From Callaeas wilsoni (taxonomy: Eukaryota > Chordata > Aves > Passeriformes > Callaeidae), in contig VWPU01006262.1 in assembly GCA_013398955.1 (NCBI GenBank), forward strand, positions 62,001 through 126,000: a stretch of 64,000 bases of DNA, read 5' to 3'. The notes beneath the pieces were generated by a model that was given only the letters and a program-made list of their open reading frames with translations, was not told where the DNA came from and made no database searches. Position 1 is the first letter of the stretch. Every line of letters begins with the position of its first letter. The position numbers and the translations under genes are program-made. Shown here in pieces: positions 50,887-62,812 of this stretch.

Positions 50887-53800
50887 TGTACACTCCTTCA
50901 AGGAAAGTTGAATGCAGGCTTTTTCTACCAAGAAGTAAATGGGAATATGTTTTGTCTGGAAAAATACAAAGATAATGCCACATTGCTCATCCTCAGAATC
51001 CCAGAGGGTTTTACATTTATCTAATTCAGAACTATCTCCTTTATTTTCTATAAAAACAATATGTTAAATAATAAAATAAATAAATGAATGAATAAAAAGA
51101 AAACAAAAAATATTTGTCATTCGGAGAAGTACCTAAAAAAGAAAAGTAACATAAAGTAGTTGATATTGTTCATGCACCTACATCTTGATAAGAATAAGGA
51201 GCAGCAAGTAATGAAGGGATGAAGGGTCAGGAACACAGATCTCCAATGAAAGCATTTGAATGACTCATCTTTGAAAGTTTATGAAAGCAGGAAGTTACTG
51301 ACCATTCAGCATCATCAGTTTTGCTGAATTTTCAGAGAAAAATAAAAAAATATACCTCTTGATAGAAGTATTAAAGATCCAGTTACTGACATTGAAGGGA
51401 ATAACATCCATATGCAGACTCAAATTTATGTAAAAAAAGTCTTAATCTAGTTTTAAGTAGACAGCAGCATTACATGTCAGCTTCAGTTTAGAAATACACA
51501 TTTTGTCCTTTACTGGGACAAAAGCAAAGCATTTCAAATGTTATTGCAGTATGTCCCAGGGTCTGTATTCCAAATATAAGAGTTCAAATTCGGGGCTCTT
51601 TTGGTTTTAACTAGTATTGCTCTTTCCTCCCATTCTCTTTCTTTTTTTCTGGTCAAAAGTAAAAAAAAGAACTTTGAAATCCCAAAAATACTCAAATGTT
51701 ACCAGAATTAACCCATATCCTTGAAGCAGTGTATTTTGAAGACAATATATGTAATTAAAATATTTTTAACAAGTATCCCAATACCTTAATTTTTTACTAG
51801 CACGTCTGTAAATGTGCATTTAAGTGTGTACAAGGAAAGGTCAAAAATAGCTAAATGCAATCTTTAATTAAAGCAGCATTGACAAACATTCCATTAGCTT
51901 GGTTGACAATCCCACTGAGTGGAAAGGGATTTGTGAAAGGGTTCTCATTTAAATCCTTCTCACAAGACAACGTAAATGTACAAGAGATTTTTTTTTTTTC
52001 TTCTCTCAGATCGGTTCACCAATCCTTAAAGAAGCCTATAATAAATCAGTAACACTTGTTAAAGTAATTTTTTACCACTTACTAAGATGACAGACAGCGC
52101 TGACAAGGTTTAAACTCATGAGCACACCTGATATTAAATAGGTTGAGCATAGACACAGGATAAAGTCACATTTAGAAAACACCCATGAGTGTGAGCTAAT
52201 GAACAGTTTTAGGTGACATTCGATTCTTTTTAGATGTATTTCCATAAGGAAGCTTTGGCTTCAGCCTGTAACCGAGCCCTGTGTAGGCAGACTTGCAGGA
52301 CTGTCTCTCCTATGATCACCAGATGACAGTGCACACAGAGCTTCCCTGGGAAGTTCACAAAACTGCTGCTACTCTAACTCTGAAAATCTTTCACACAGCA
52401 AACAAGCAGTGTACCTTGCACCTTGAGACAGAAGTGTAACTTATTGAGAACTATGCAAAATAATCCAATACTAATCAAAACACGAAGGTTTTACACAAAT
52501 TTCTTTAATAACTTAGGAATTTGATCATAAAATCATACCTATCTTAGTGTGATGCCCTTTCAAGCAAAATGTGGAACATCTTCAAAACACAGTACATTTA
52601 TAATGGAACCCAGTTTACAACCTGAACTTTTCTGAAACTATTATTATTTTCTACATCACCTTTGGTAAGAAAATTCTGTGCCAAATCCTATTTTTTTGAC
52701 ATTAGTATCAAAAGCAATAATCATTGCAATTATACAACCATTTAATAAACCTGCTTCTTAAAGCTGCTCTTTGTGTGAGGCTGGCAGAGTCTACCAATGT
52801 TCATATTTGTAATGTAGCGTGATAGTGCTGGCCTGAGAGCAGAAGACAAAGACATATTGCATAATATGCATTTATTCCCAGTACATAGGTTTAAATGTAT
52901 AGCTGGATGATTTAACACTACGATAATCTCATTCTTATTAATGCAGCAATCACAGTTGCAGTCTCAATTTATGAGACTCATTCATTCACATCCATCAAAC
53001 TGCTAAGTCTTTGATCACTGCAGTGTTTTCCAAAAGAAAGGTATTCAGAGTAATTTTAAATCTTAATGTCAAAGTACATTGCATTAGAAACCTCTCCCAA
53101 ATACATCACTTTCTTCTCAGTCAGTTTAAAATTGCTTACTCATTCTACATTGTCCTTTGGTTGGCACAATCCACAAAACATTTCTACTGACACATTCAGC
53201 TCTCAAGCAATTGAGACCCACCATGTTTCTAATGCCATGTTCTCCCTGATGAGATATTAGAGGTTAGTCCTAGCCACGCAAAACATACAGTTAAAAAGTG
53301 GTGCTTGTTTAAATAAAAAACTCATTTGTATTTTTATCCAGAATAGGACACTAATGATATTCAAAAGGACATGTGTTTTGATCACAACCAAAATAATTTT
53401 AAAACATTTTTTCTATTGATCATTGTGGAACCCATCCAGCTCCAAATTGTGCTTCTTACTCTTAATCCACAGTATCAAAGCTGGCAATGCATATCCCAAT
53501 TTGTAAGGCATTTAAGGACATGCTTTTCTTTGTGTATACACAAAAGCCACTTTCCTAGGTTGAAAATAAGGACATTCATAAAAGTGAAAGCATTCCCCAA
53601 TGAGACGTGAGAAAGTTAGTGTCTACACTGCTAAAATGCAGTCAACACAAGCACATGCTAAAAGTAATTGATTTAAACACGTTGTTAAATCAGAGCCTGA
53701 ATTACAATTGCAGAGCTATTTTCCATCTCCTCAGCATGACAATTAATACTGTCAGGCAGCAAGGACTTACTAAAGGATCTCTGATCCCTTTATTAGCAGC

Positions 53801-53902
53801 GTGTAGTGTGGTCCATTGCTCATGCTCAAGTGATAAAAGCAGTCATTTATCTGAACAGAATATCACATGTACCATCACTGTGCTGAGCTCAAATGTAGAA
53901 TT

Positions 53903-54002
53903 ATAAAATCATAGCATAGTTTTTGTTGGAAGGGGCCTTAAAGATCATCTAGTTCTAGCCCCTCTACCACAGGCAGGGATGTCCTTCAGTAGGCCAGGTT
54001 CT
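53903..54002 (-). mobile_element. CR1 LINE remnant, 3' end, minus strand
   Basis: ATAAAATCATAGCATAGTTT is followed by TTGTTGGAAGGGGCCTTAAA, GATCATCTAGTTCTAGCCCC, a CTACCACAGGCAGGGATGTC block and CCTTCAGTAGGCCAGGTT. This is the reverse complement of the CR1 3' untranslated end and reads through almost without gaps. It is 5'-truncated at about 54002 and about 100 bases long. It is the best-preserved CR1 piece here and a strong indicator of avian origin. Confidence 0.9.
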
Positions 54003-57000
54003 GTACAAACACCTGGAAAGTTATTTGTGCTAGAAGGCAGTCAGATCAGCACACAAAAGACGCAGAAGTGCAAAGAAGCCATTCGAAGCCATTGATTTCT
54101 GAAAAACAGAAGATCTGCTGGGGATCCCCAATGTTAACACTGAACACAGTCACATGAAAGCATGGATCAGAGACCTGCTGATTCACAGCACACATCACAT
54201 AGTACTTTTTTCTGCATTTCCAGGACTAACTGATTTTCAGCCATGTATATTTTATTGCAATATAGAGTTTAGGATTTCAAGAGCTATCCAAAACGGTCAG
54301 AAAACAGAACAGAGCTGACTGTACTAAGCAAGCCTTTCTTTGCAGAGACAGCGAAACAGGCAGTTCAGTGGATGTCAAGAAATAATGCCTCGCTGCCACC
54401 TAGAGGCAATCCAGACATTCCCTTTCTTACCCTCAGATAAAACCTTTCCTGGTTCTCCTGCTCAAAATGCAGATATTCTCTATTGAGTTACAAGAATAAA
54501 GTAGATTAATCTCAAGTTTGTTAAGCAGGCAATGAAGTAAATCAATGCTCTACGGAAAATGGGTATTAGTTAACATTCAGTCAAATATCCAGGTCCTTCT
54601 ATTATCAGCAATATTGTAACTAAGCCCAAAGACTGTGACATCCTGCAATGCAGGGGTCTCCTTCAGAGGCAAAAATCTGCAGTAGATGTAAGCATGTATA
54701 TTTTATTACATTATACAGGTAAAAACTTGATTAAAACGTCTCAAAGATGCAAAACTACATCTATGAGGTATAGCTGGACAGTCCGAAACCAGTAATACAG
54801 ATCCCATATTTTAGTCTTTAATAAAAGGACAAAAATATTTCAAAGAAGTCTCCACAATTTCACTTTCACTATTGCTACATTAAAATGCTTGCTGGCTTCT
54901 TGAGTGTTGAAATGTTGCTTGAGAAAACAATTTAAATACACAGCTATGAAGAAATTCTAGACATGTTTAAGTAAAAGTCTCTGTCTTCATTTATTTCTAT
55001 AACTTTTATTAACAATATCATTTTAGCTGAAATTTTCCATGCTGGATGTCTGCACAAATTGATGGATTTGGGGAAGTTTTGTTTTTAATACTCAGCCTTC
55101 CTGTTTGGATGTAATTAAGTAAACCATTTGTAAAGAAACTTGAGAGAGTTTGGAGGGGATGGCAGAGGAAAGGTCCTAAAAAACTATTAGTTTAGTCGTT
55201 GCACTAATAAATTCTAGTGCTTCCTAAACTTCAAGGGGGAGCTTTAAATTTGGTAGGGAGTCATCACTCACCCTGTCTACCTTTCGAAAGACTTGAGATC
55301 ACCTACATCTGGCCAGGTTCTATAGCCATGAAATAAGCTGTCACTTGCATGTGTCCAGCAGAAATTTTCAAAGAGCTTAGCAGTTCAGTTTTCCAAAGAG
55401 TCTGCCTAGAATGAGTGTCAAAGCTCCTAGAAACTAAAAAGAAAGGACTGCATTCATAGACCACTGCCATTATGCATGTTCCAGCCAGTTTACGTAAGAT
55501 TTTCCCTAAAACTATCAAAGAGGTTATTCAGAGGATACTGGAAACCAATCAAGAGTAAAATTACTAGGAAGCGTATTCTGAAGTGTCTCAGCTACTCCAT
55601 TTTTTTTCTTCCATTTTTTGCATTCCTTTTTTTTTTTACTCTTAGGTTTTTTTACTTGCTTAAAAAAGTCAACAGAGGTTCTCTTCAACATTTGAATCCC
55701 TGTTTGAAACAGACAAGAACCTGCAGCAAATTTCAGAGACCAAATTAGATTTATCCAGGATGCAATGATTATACTGGGACAAGTACAAGGAAGATCAGTG
55801 CAGTCATTACACAGGAAGTGCATCCATTCTGCATGTGACATTAAGCTTATTTATTAGCTATTCAACTTGTCCCTTTTTAGTGCCCATGAAAAATGGAAGG
55901 CATGGATGTAACTCAGTTGAAATTCTGTCCTAGAGAGACGGAGAAATGCAAAGTAGACTGAATGGGGTGGAAAACATCTTCCATGAGAAGAGCACTAAGT
56001 GCAAGATAGGAATGATGGTTGTGACTGAACTGCAGCCTCTTCATGACAGTATGCTTTGAATACTATCTAACTTTATTACTGGCTAGGAATACCCAATCTT
56101 CATTACAGTCCCATAAAAAATATCCTTCTCATGAAATCTATGTTTTTCACAGCATTAAAAATACCCAAGAAATTGTTCTTTTTGCACGGGGAGCTTGAAA
56201 TGACAGCCACTCCACTGCTGTCAGAACTGTAGTTGCATTTACTCTGTATCTTCAGGCAGGCTGCTGAGGACTTTCGGTCTCTGCTTTCCTTATCAAGTAT
56301 TTTTAATCACATGTGCCTAAGCAACCAGCAACCAGCAAGATGGAACCAGCACTTTGTTCATTTCCTTAGCCTCTCTAAAAGTGAACTGTGACTGCATTTA
56401 CTGCCTGGTTATTCAGCTACTGATGTGAAAGGCTTTTGACTTTCAGTCTGCAAAAGACGATCAGCTGACCATAACTTTCTGGATGAGCAGTCTAGAAAAG
56501 AAAGGTGTGCTCTCTGGCACCTCTTAAAACATGAGACACAGAAGACAGACCAGAGAGCTACAAAAACAAAAAGAAAAAGCAACAAAAAAAAGTGCCATTG
56601 CATTCAAATAACAAACAGCCAGAAAAAGATTGGATAAAGTACCAGCCAGAAAGATGCTCTGAACTGTGAAAAAGGAAATTATTTTTCATTGTTTGTTTCA
56701 CACTATGTTCAGGACAATGGAATTTTCCTTCTTTGAAATGATCAGCATGATGTGAAAGAAATATGATTCCATTATCCGTTTATTCCACTCTTGGGAAGAA
56801 CTCATAATCCTCTCTAAAACTGAGTGTTTGGGTCAGAAGTATGACGTCATTCTATTCTCTGACATAGACAATATTGATTCATAAGGAGGAATTTCAATGG
56901 TAGGATTATCTTTTTATCAATATATCTTAATACTTGGCATTACCATTGACTTTTCCTCCTGGGGTTTACCTTCTACAACAAATTTAGAAGACTTAATTGC

Positions 57001-59634
57001 TCACCTCCATATTTTACATTATTTTAACGACTGAACTCAACTGAAACTGTCTCAGCTGTAATTTCAGATACTTAAGACAGTCACTGGAAAAGTTATTATA
57101 TTTTGTCAGAGCTTTTCTCAAATTCCTTGAGTGGTACCCTGAGATGGCAGTGGTTCAGTGACTCTACGGCTGAGAAGTGAGAGGTAGCAAAAAATCCTGC
57201 TGTAAAGTATTTATACTTATTCCCTGACTTTGGAGGAATGGAGCTGCTGCCAGCTATTAGAAGTGTTTAACTCTTCTTGGGTTACTGGAAGCACTTAAGA
57301 AAACTGTTTCTCACTCTTGATTCTAAAAAAACCCACAGAATCCAAAGATACTAATATCCAGAAGCTCACAATCTCTAGCTGGCAGTGATACCACTGCTTC
57401 CTCCCACTGCACCACCCCAGCTGCTGTGTACTCGTATCAGCTGAACCAACCACGACATTTGTTGGGCCTTCCACCTAAGAGAAGTTGGAGCATAAACCTA
57501 GCAGAAAATTAGCTCCAAAAAACAAACAGGGAGCAGGGGGTGTTTTATCTTGGGTTATGGAACTCTGTTGGCTCCCATAAATGTCTGACAGGCACCAAAG
57601 CTGGCATGAGGGAAGGGCAGAACTGTGGAGCCAAGAAGTGGTGAAAAGGAGGAAACAAAGAAATGGAGTGAAAACCATCTTCCTAATACAACAAAGGTTA
57701 AGGTTTCCTAGGTCTACACCCTTAATCGATAGGGCTTACATGACCCTTTTCCTACAACAGCTTTTCCTAATCCAGCAGGCATGTCAGTGCTGTCCACTTA
57801 CCTCAACCTTGCATATCTGACAATCAAATAAAGTTACTTGGCATGAAAAGTTTTGGTTATATATCTGGCATTTGCTCCAAAGACATGCCAGTATTTCAGA
57901 AAAACACACTTTCTCTGCAATTCAGTGCACTGCAGAGAAGCAGGAAGATGATGTGAGTTCAGTTTATTATCAATATGGATCACGAAATTGGCTCCATTTC
58001 CATAGCTGCAGAAAAATCAGTCAAGCTAACCTACATGCCATGAAGGTATTACATCAGAAGAAAATTTCCCAATAAGCCTGCATAGGAAAGAATAGTACTT
58101 AGTAATGGTAATTGCAAATGTTAATGAAATTATTTGCTCTCAGACACCATATGAATGGGTGAAAGTTAATAGTGACATTGAGATACAACTGCTAATCATT
58201 GCAAGGTCCTTTTCAATGTAGTCAATCAGCCATTTGCTATCAACTGTTTCCCTAGTTATTTCAGGTCCAGTATTACTTTCAAAATAACTCTCATACTGTT
58301 TTTCTCATTAAAAAAATACCCCTTAGATTCCTATTACATGGAATGGTAATTTTGGACTAAAAGTAAAAGACAAGATATGAAGCTTCAAGAGTGATTTGTG
58401 AAGAGAAATGAAGTCCTGGTCACTGCTCAGGGTAGCTGTGACAGCAATACGTAGGCAATAAAAACTGATGTATAAAATATAACTAATCATTAGACACTAA
58501 TGTGCTATCAAGTTTAATGGCATTTGGTTTTTTCTTTGGAGTATTTTCTTTGTGGCAAGGTACAGCTGTCAGAGCTTCAACAGATCTTGATTTTTTTGGC
58601 AGAAAAAAACAACAATCTGCAGTTCACTGAATATTTTTCAAGCTTATTCCCAGTTGCCATAGATGTAGTAGACATTCTGGAGAAACTCCAGCTGAACCTA
58701 AAACCAAGCAGTTCTTGGCATTGCAAAAATTATTTTGATACTGTCAAAAACTCCAGTAGGATCCAATAGTGAATTACAAAAATTCTGCTCCAAAGGTTTC
58801 ACAAATCCTTCTTTAGAGTTGATCTGAAGCCTCCAAAATAGGCAAGTGTTGCAATATGGGCATACAATAACTTCAGAGCTATGAACGTCTGAGATCTGCC
58901 ACCATCTGCATCATACTACCTGTGGAGCAGTATCATATTAGGTCAGAAAGCTGGGCTATCTTCTAGTAGTCAAGTACAAGAAAGTTTTGTCTATCCCTGT
59001 ACTTTGCAAAATGCTTGCTGAGTAATTCTTACAGAACAGTCTGTTCAGTGATCCTGACAGAATGGGTGCTCAGAACAAGCTGCCAGGAGGCTGCCATTTG
59101 GATGACTTTAATACTCAGATTTGATTCATATATTGATCTTGTTATTTAACTGAAATACTCAAATCCAAGCAGTGTTTAGCTGCAGTTGGTCAGCTATGTT
59201 GCAGGATATTTGCATACTCTCCCAACTGGATGCATTTACAGGCATATCCAACAAGTGTTGTGCAACCCAAAGGAAAATGCAGCTGTTTCTCACAGCGCAT
59301 GAAACCTTGGGGTTTGCATTCTGTGAACGTTTAGGATTGACAGACTATCTGGACAGCAAGGAGAGGTGAAAAGGAGAAGAAAGCTTGTTTGAAACAATTC
59401 ATTTAAAAGTTCAAAACATTTCACACTATTTACCCTGGCCTTAATTATAATTGACTCTGAAGGACACATTTTGCACATAAGCATGCTGAAGAGATTTAAT
59501 CTCTTAACACTCATGGGCATAAAGTTCTTATCAAAGGATATCTAGGGAGAGATAACAGTTGCTGAAACAAAAATCAGAATATATACAAATGCTATAAAAG
59601 TTGTATTCTGTCCTCTCAAAAGTATATTCAAGAG
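54003..59634. other. Non-coding stretch with CTCF-like site
   Basis: No gene recognised. Apart from the motif at 54393-54406, I see only unique A+T-rich sequence. The opposing frames at 55476-55748 and 55524-55841 overlap each other and are driven by a T/A-rich tract (about 55600-55660). Confidence 0.5.
54393..54406 (-). promoter_or_regulatory. CTCF-like binding motif
   Basis: On the minus strand CCTCTAGGTGGCAG matches 13 of 14 positions of the CTCF core pattern CCASYAGRKGGCRS; only the third base differs. It would be read towards lower coordinates. Occupancy cannot be told from sequence. Confidence 0.45.
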
Positions 59635-59672
59635 AGCTTAAAGGTCTTTTTCAATCTAAATGATTCTAGGAT
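59635..59672 (+). mobile_element. CR1 LINE 3'-terminal remnant, plus strand
   Basis: AGCTTAAAGGTCTTTTTCAA followed by TCTAAATGATTCTAGGATGC matches the last bases of the CR1 3' end, including one degenerate copy of the terminal ATTCTATG-type repeat. Only about 40 bases are recognisable. Confidence 0.6.
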
Positions 59673-60018
59673 GCTAAGACACACAAGTCCTCATTAACAT
59701 ATTTCAAACTCATATAAGGGCCTAAAAAATCCCACATATTACATGCAGTACTCCTTCTGACACTGTACAAAGATAATTACTAGCATTTAGAGTGATGATT
59801 TTATTTCTGACTACTTCTGACACTTGAACTGAACCTTATCTGAATCCTGGTCCTTAATACCTATTTTCTTTAGATTATATGCCTTTACAAGGATGTTGCT
59901 CACATCCAGATACAGTTGTTCCAACCATGCCCATGCATATCAGAACATAATCTTGGATATATAAAATAAAATAAAACTAAAAAGCAAACACCTCCTGCAC
60001 TTTATCAGCATGAGGTCT
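59673..60018. other. Short non-coding spacer before solo LTR
   Basis: Unique A+T-rich sequence with a short TAAAA run near 59960. The last five bases, GGTCT, are the left copy of the probable target-site duplication of the following LTR. Confidence 0.5.
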
Positions 60019-60154
60019 TGCCATGGTTTAATATAGCAGGCAGTGAAACACCACACAGCTGCTCACTATTCAACTCCCCTACACCATCCCAGAGGGATGG
60101 GAGACAGAATTAGGGGAGAAAATGTCCAATTTTTGGGTTGAGATAAAGAGACAG

Positions 60155-60160
60155 TTTAAT
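60155..60160 (-). promoter_or_regulatory. ATTAAA polyadenylation signal of the solo LTR
   Basis: Plus-strand TTTAAT reads ATTAAA on the minus strand, about 146 bases downstream of the TATA box. This spacing fits an LTR in which the R region ends shortly after the signal. Confidence 0.55.
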
Positions 60161-60305
60161 AGGACAGAAAAGGAAGAGGAAATAATAATAGTAATACCAG
60201 TACTACTAATAATAGGATTAGAATATACAAAGCAAGTGATTGGCCACCTGCTGAATGATGCCCAGCTATACCCAAACAGTGGCCCCGGAGGAGCTTTCAT
60301 CCTAG

Positions 60306-60313
60306 TTTATATA
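60306..60313 (-). promoter_or_regulatory. TATA box of the solo LTR
   Basis: Plus-strand TTTATATA is TATATAAA on the minus strand, in the context CTCAGTATATAAACT expected for the U3 promoter of this LTR type. Transcription would run towards lower coordinates. Confidence 0.7.
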
Positions 60314-62610
60314 CTGAGAGTGCCATTACATGGCATGGAATATCCCTTTGGCCAGTGTGCATCAGCAGTCCCGGCTGCATATTCTCCTCCTGGTGGGGTG
60401 GGAGGAGAACCTGAAAAGTTCTTTACTCTGTGCAAACAGGGCTTAACAACAACTAAAACATCAGTGTGTTATCAACATCACTCTTATCTTAAATCCAAAA
60501 CACAGCACTATACTGCTACTGGGAAGAATATTAACTCTAATCCTGGCCAACACTGGGCAGATCTCCAGCTCCCCTTCATTCAACCAATGGGTATCAAAGG
60601 ACTCAGTTTTCTGCAAGCCAGACAGACGTTAAATTATTTCATCTGTCATAACATCAAGATGTGAAACTTTCACCTCAAAAGATGCATTTTCTTAAAAATT
60701 ATTTCTATACTGAACCAGCCTTCAAACTTTGGCTCCTTTATTTTTTTTTTTTGGAATTGCAGAGCAATTCAACTGTCAAATCACAATAGATGAGATCCCC
60801 TAAAAAAGGTGAGCAATTCCAGACTAAATCTCTCATCTTGATTAACATCTTGTAGCTAGTAGTTATCATTAACAATTAATACAGTAATATTATTTTCAAT
60901 GGGAAAAATCATATTGCACTTTTGAAAATTTCATCCTGCTATTTCAAATTTTGCTGTGGAGTCAGCTATGCACTTTAGTTTTAAAGAAAGTTTTTGAAGC
61001 TGGTCCTGTTACCAGACATTCACACTCTGATAAAAAAATCATAAAATTATTTTACATACAAAATATACTTTTTACAACTCTTATACTATATCTTATAAAA
61101 ATGGCACCCCAAGACTGGGTGAACAATATACAGAGATACCAGTTCATACATAAAAGCAGAATAGGGCATTGTATTTTTAAGTAGGATTCAAATGTATTGT
61201 TTGCCAATTTATAAATTTTTACACATTATTTTCCCACCTGTAAATGAGAAATATTATTTTCAATTTTGCAAACAACTAAATAAACATCTCTCTTTCAAGT
61301 TTTGTCTCTTTAGACTAGAAAGAACTCATAGAGCCAAAGTACTAGCCCTGTGCATTAACACTTCTGCTGATCTGGCACCTAAGACTAACGTTCAAGTTAT
61401 ACATAATATCAAGAAGAAAATCTGTAAGGAAAAAAAGATGGAATAAGTCACTTGGACTCATGGCCATCAATCTTCCATTTCTTGAGCAAAACTTTTGCAA
61501 AATACACTTAAGTCACTTATGGTTTCAGATAGAAAAAGAAGAAATATAGAAACTTATCATCAGTTAAGATTTGAAAGTGAAACGCCTAGATTCTACAAGA
61601 GAAAGCAAGCACTGATCATAAGTAGTTACTTCAAGGTTTTAAAATAGTAGTGCACTTCGTATAAGCATTAAAGTAACACTAATGCAGTCAGTTGTCTAAT
61701 AGAAGTATTCGTAAATATTGACAATAATTTTAATATTGTGATGAATAATGACTTTTAGAAATCTTCTATTTCCTGAGAATCCTGTTGATTATTTCATGTC
61801 TAGGAATCTACTTTTATCAGACAGTAGAAAACTTTTTTTCCACCCAGTTCCATTTACTGGTTTATTTTGAGGGCAAAATTATTTCTTTGTCCTTGTGGAG
61901 AGTCTCAAGGTGCCTTTGGAACACCATGGGAAATTCTGAGAACAAGGTGCACATAGAGTAGCAAATCATATGGAAGAAAATATCCAGTGAAACGGGCAGT
62001 TCTCTCTACTCAGCTTTTCATACTTGGATGCTGGCAGTAATTGCTGACCACTGTACTGTGGGTTATTGCATTCCTGCCTGATGGCTCTGCAGTACTATAC
62101 TCCTGATAACCCTAATAAAGTACAACAGGTGCAACTTTCTATCTTCTTGTGGGGAAAGGAAGTGATATTTATTCTAAATCAACATCTTTAATAACAGGAT
62201 TTTAAAATGTCTCCACTAATTAGTTCTAGCTGCTTGAAGGATTGTTTGGGGCTTTTTTTCTGTTAATTGTGACAATTTTCTAACCTCATCTAGCTCTGCT
62301 AGATTGTTTGTTAAAATTTTAAAGCACAGCTGTCACAGAGAAAACTTTGATGCTTTGCAGCCATTTGTATTTTTGTTTAGTTTCTTCTCCTCAAGAAGAA
62401 TTTACATCAATGTCTGAAGCATTTAATGTCAGTTTACTAGTTAGTGCTCAAGTAATGAAGCACAAACTTGTCACAGAGGGCTTGATCAGGAGCTACTTCA
62501 GAAATGTATTGCTGAACACAAAAATATTTAAATTAGAACCACTTTCATTTTAAATAGAATGTCTTATGCTTGTGAGGGAAAAAAAATATATGAAAACACT
62601 CAAGTTTTAG

Positions 62611-62636
62611 ATAATAACAATAATAATAATAATATA
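62611..62636. repeat. (AAT)n microsatellite
   Basis: A run of AAT units with one AAC interruption. Confidence 0.85.
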
Positions 62637-62767
62637 TTAATGTGCTGGTTCTAACCTGTATTTTGGAAGATTGGACAAGCTGCTGAGAACTTAAAAAAAA
62701 CCCCAAATATTTCCTGATTTGGTTTACAAAAAAAAAGTGTTCATTCTCCGTAGAATTACTTTCTTAG

Positions 62768-62812
62768 TAAAACATGTTCATATAAAACATGTTTTATAAA
62801 ACATGTTCGACA
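62768..62812 (+). promoter_or_regulatory. Three tandem p53-family half-site motifs
   Basis: Three 15-base units each contain a decamer fitting RRRCWWGYYY: AAACATGTTC (62770-62779), AAACATGTTT (62785-62794) and AAACATGTTC (62799-62808), separated by 5 and 4 bases. Each has the CATG core. Full p53-family sites consist of two such decamers with a short spacer, so this could be a response element. It could equally be a small tandem duplication. Confidence 0.4.

Larger units (their letters stand above)
42221..53902. other. Non-coding stretch, no gene seen
   Basis: No gene recognised. It contains A17 runs (42929-42945 and 49403-49419), an AAAC repeat (45515-45541), a 16-bp palindrome (43552-43567), a 12-bp-arm hairpin (50829-50886) and a TAAA/TGAA-rich run (about 51068-51100). 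All open frames are 60-109 codons and domain-free. Confidence 0.5.
60019..60559 (-). mobile_element. Solo LTR, ERVL-like, minus strand
   Basis: This 541-base element reads in reverse as an avian ERVL-type LTR. On the plus strand it begins TGCCATGGTTTAA and ends CACTGGGCA, giving TG...CA termini. It is flanked by GGTCT (60014-60018) and GATCT (60560-60564), a 5-bp target-site duplication with one mismatch. Internal landmarks are the GGGTTGAGATAAAGAGACAG block, the AATAATA-type variable block, a TATA box (60306-60313), the GGAATATCCCTTTGGCCAGT block and the ACATCAGTGTGTTATCAACA block. No internal retroviral sequence or second LTR adjoins it, so it is a solo LTR left by recombination. The 180-codon frame across it is not a retroviral gene. 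Confidence 0.88.

Noticed and set aside
60122..60664. 180-codon open frame, the longest in the window
   Set aside because: It lies almost entirely inside the solo LTR at 60019-60559, runs opposite to the LTR's own orientation, and covers known non-coding LTR landmarks such as the reversed TATA box.
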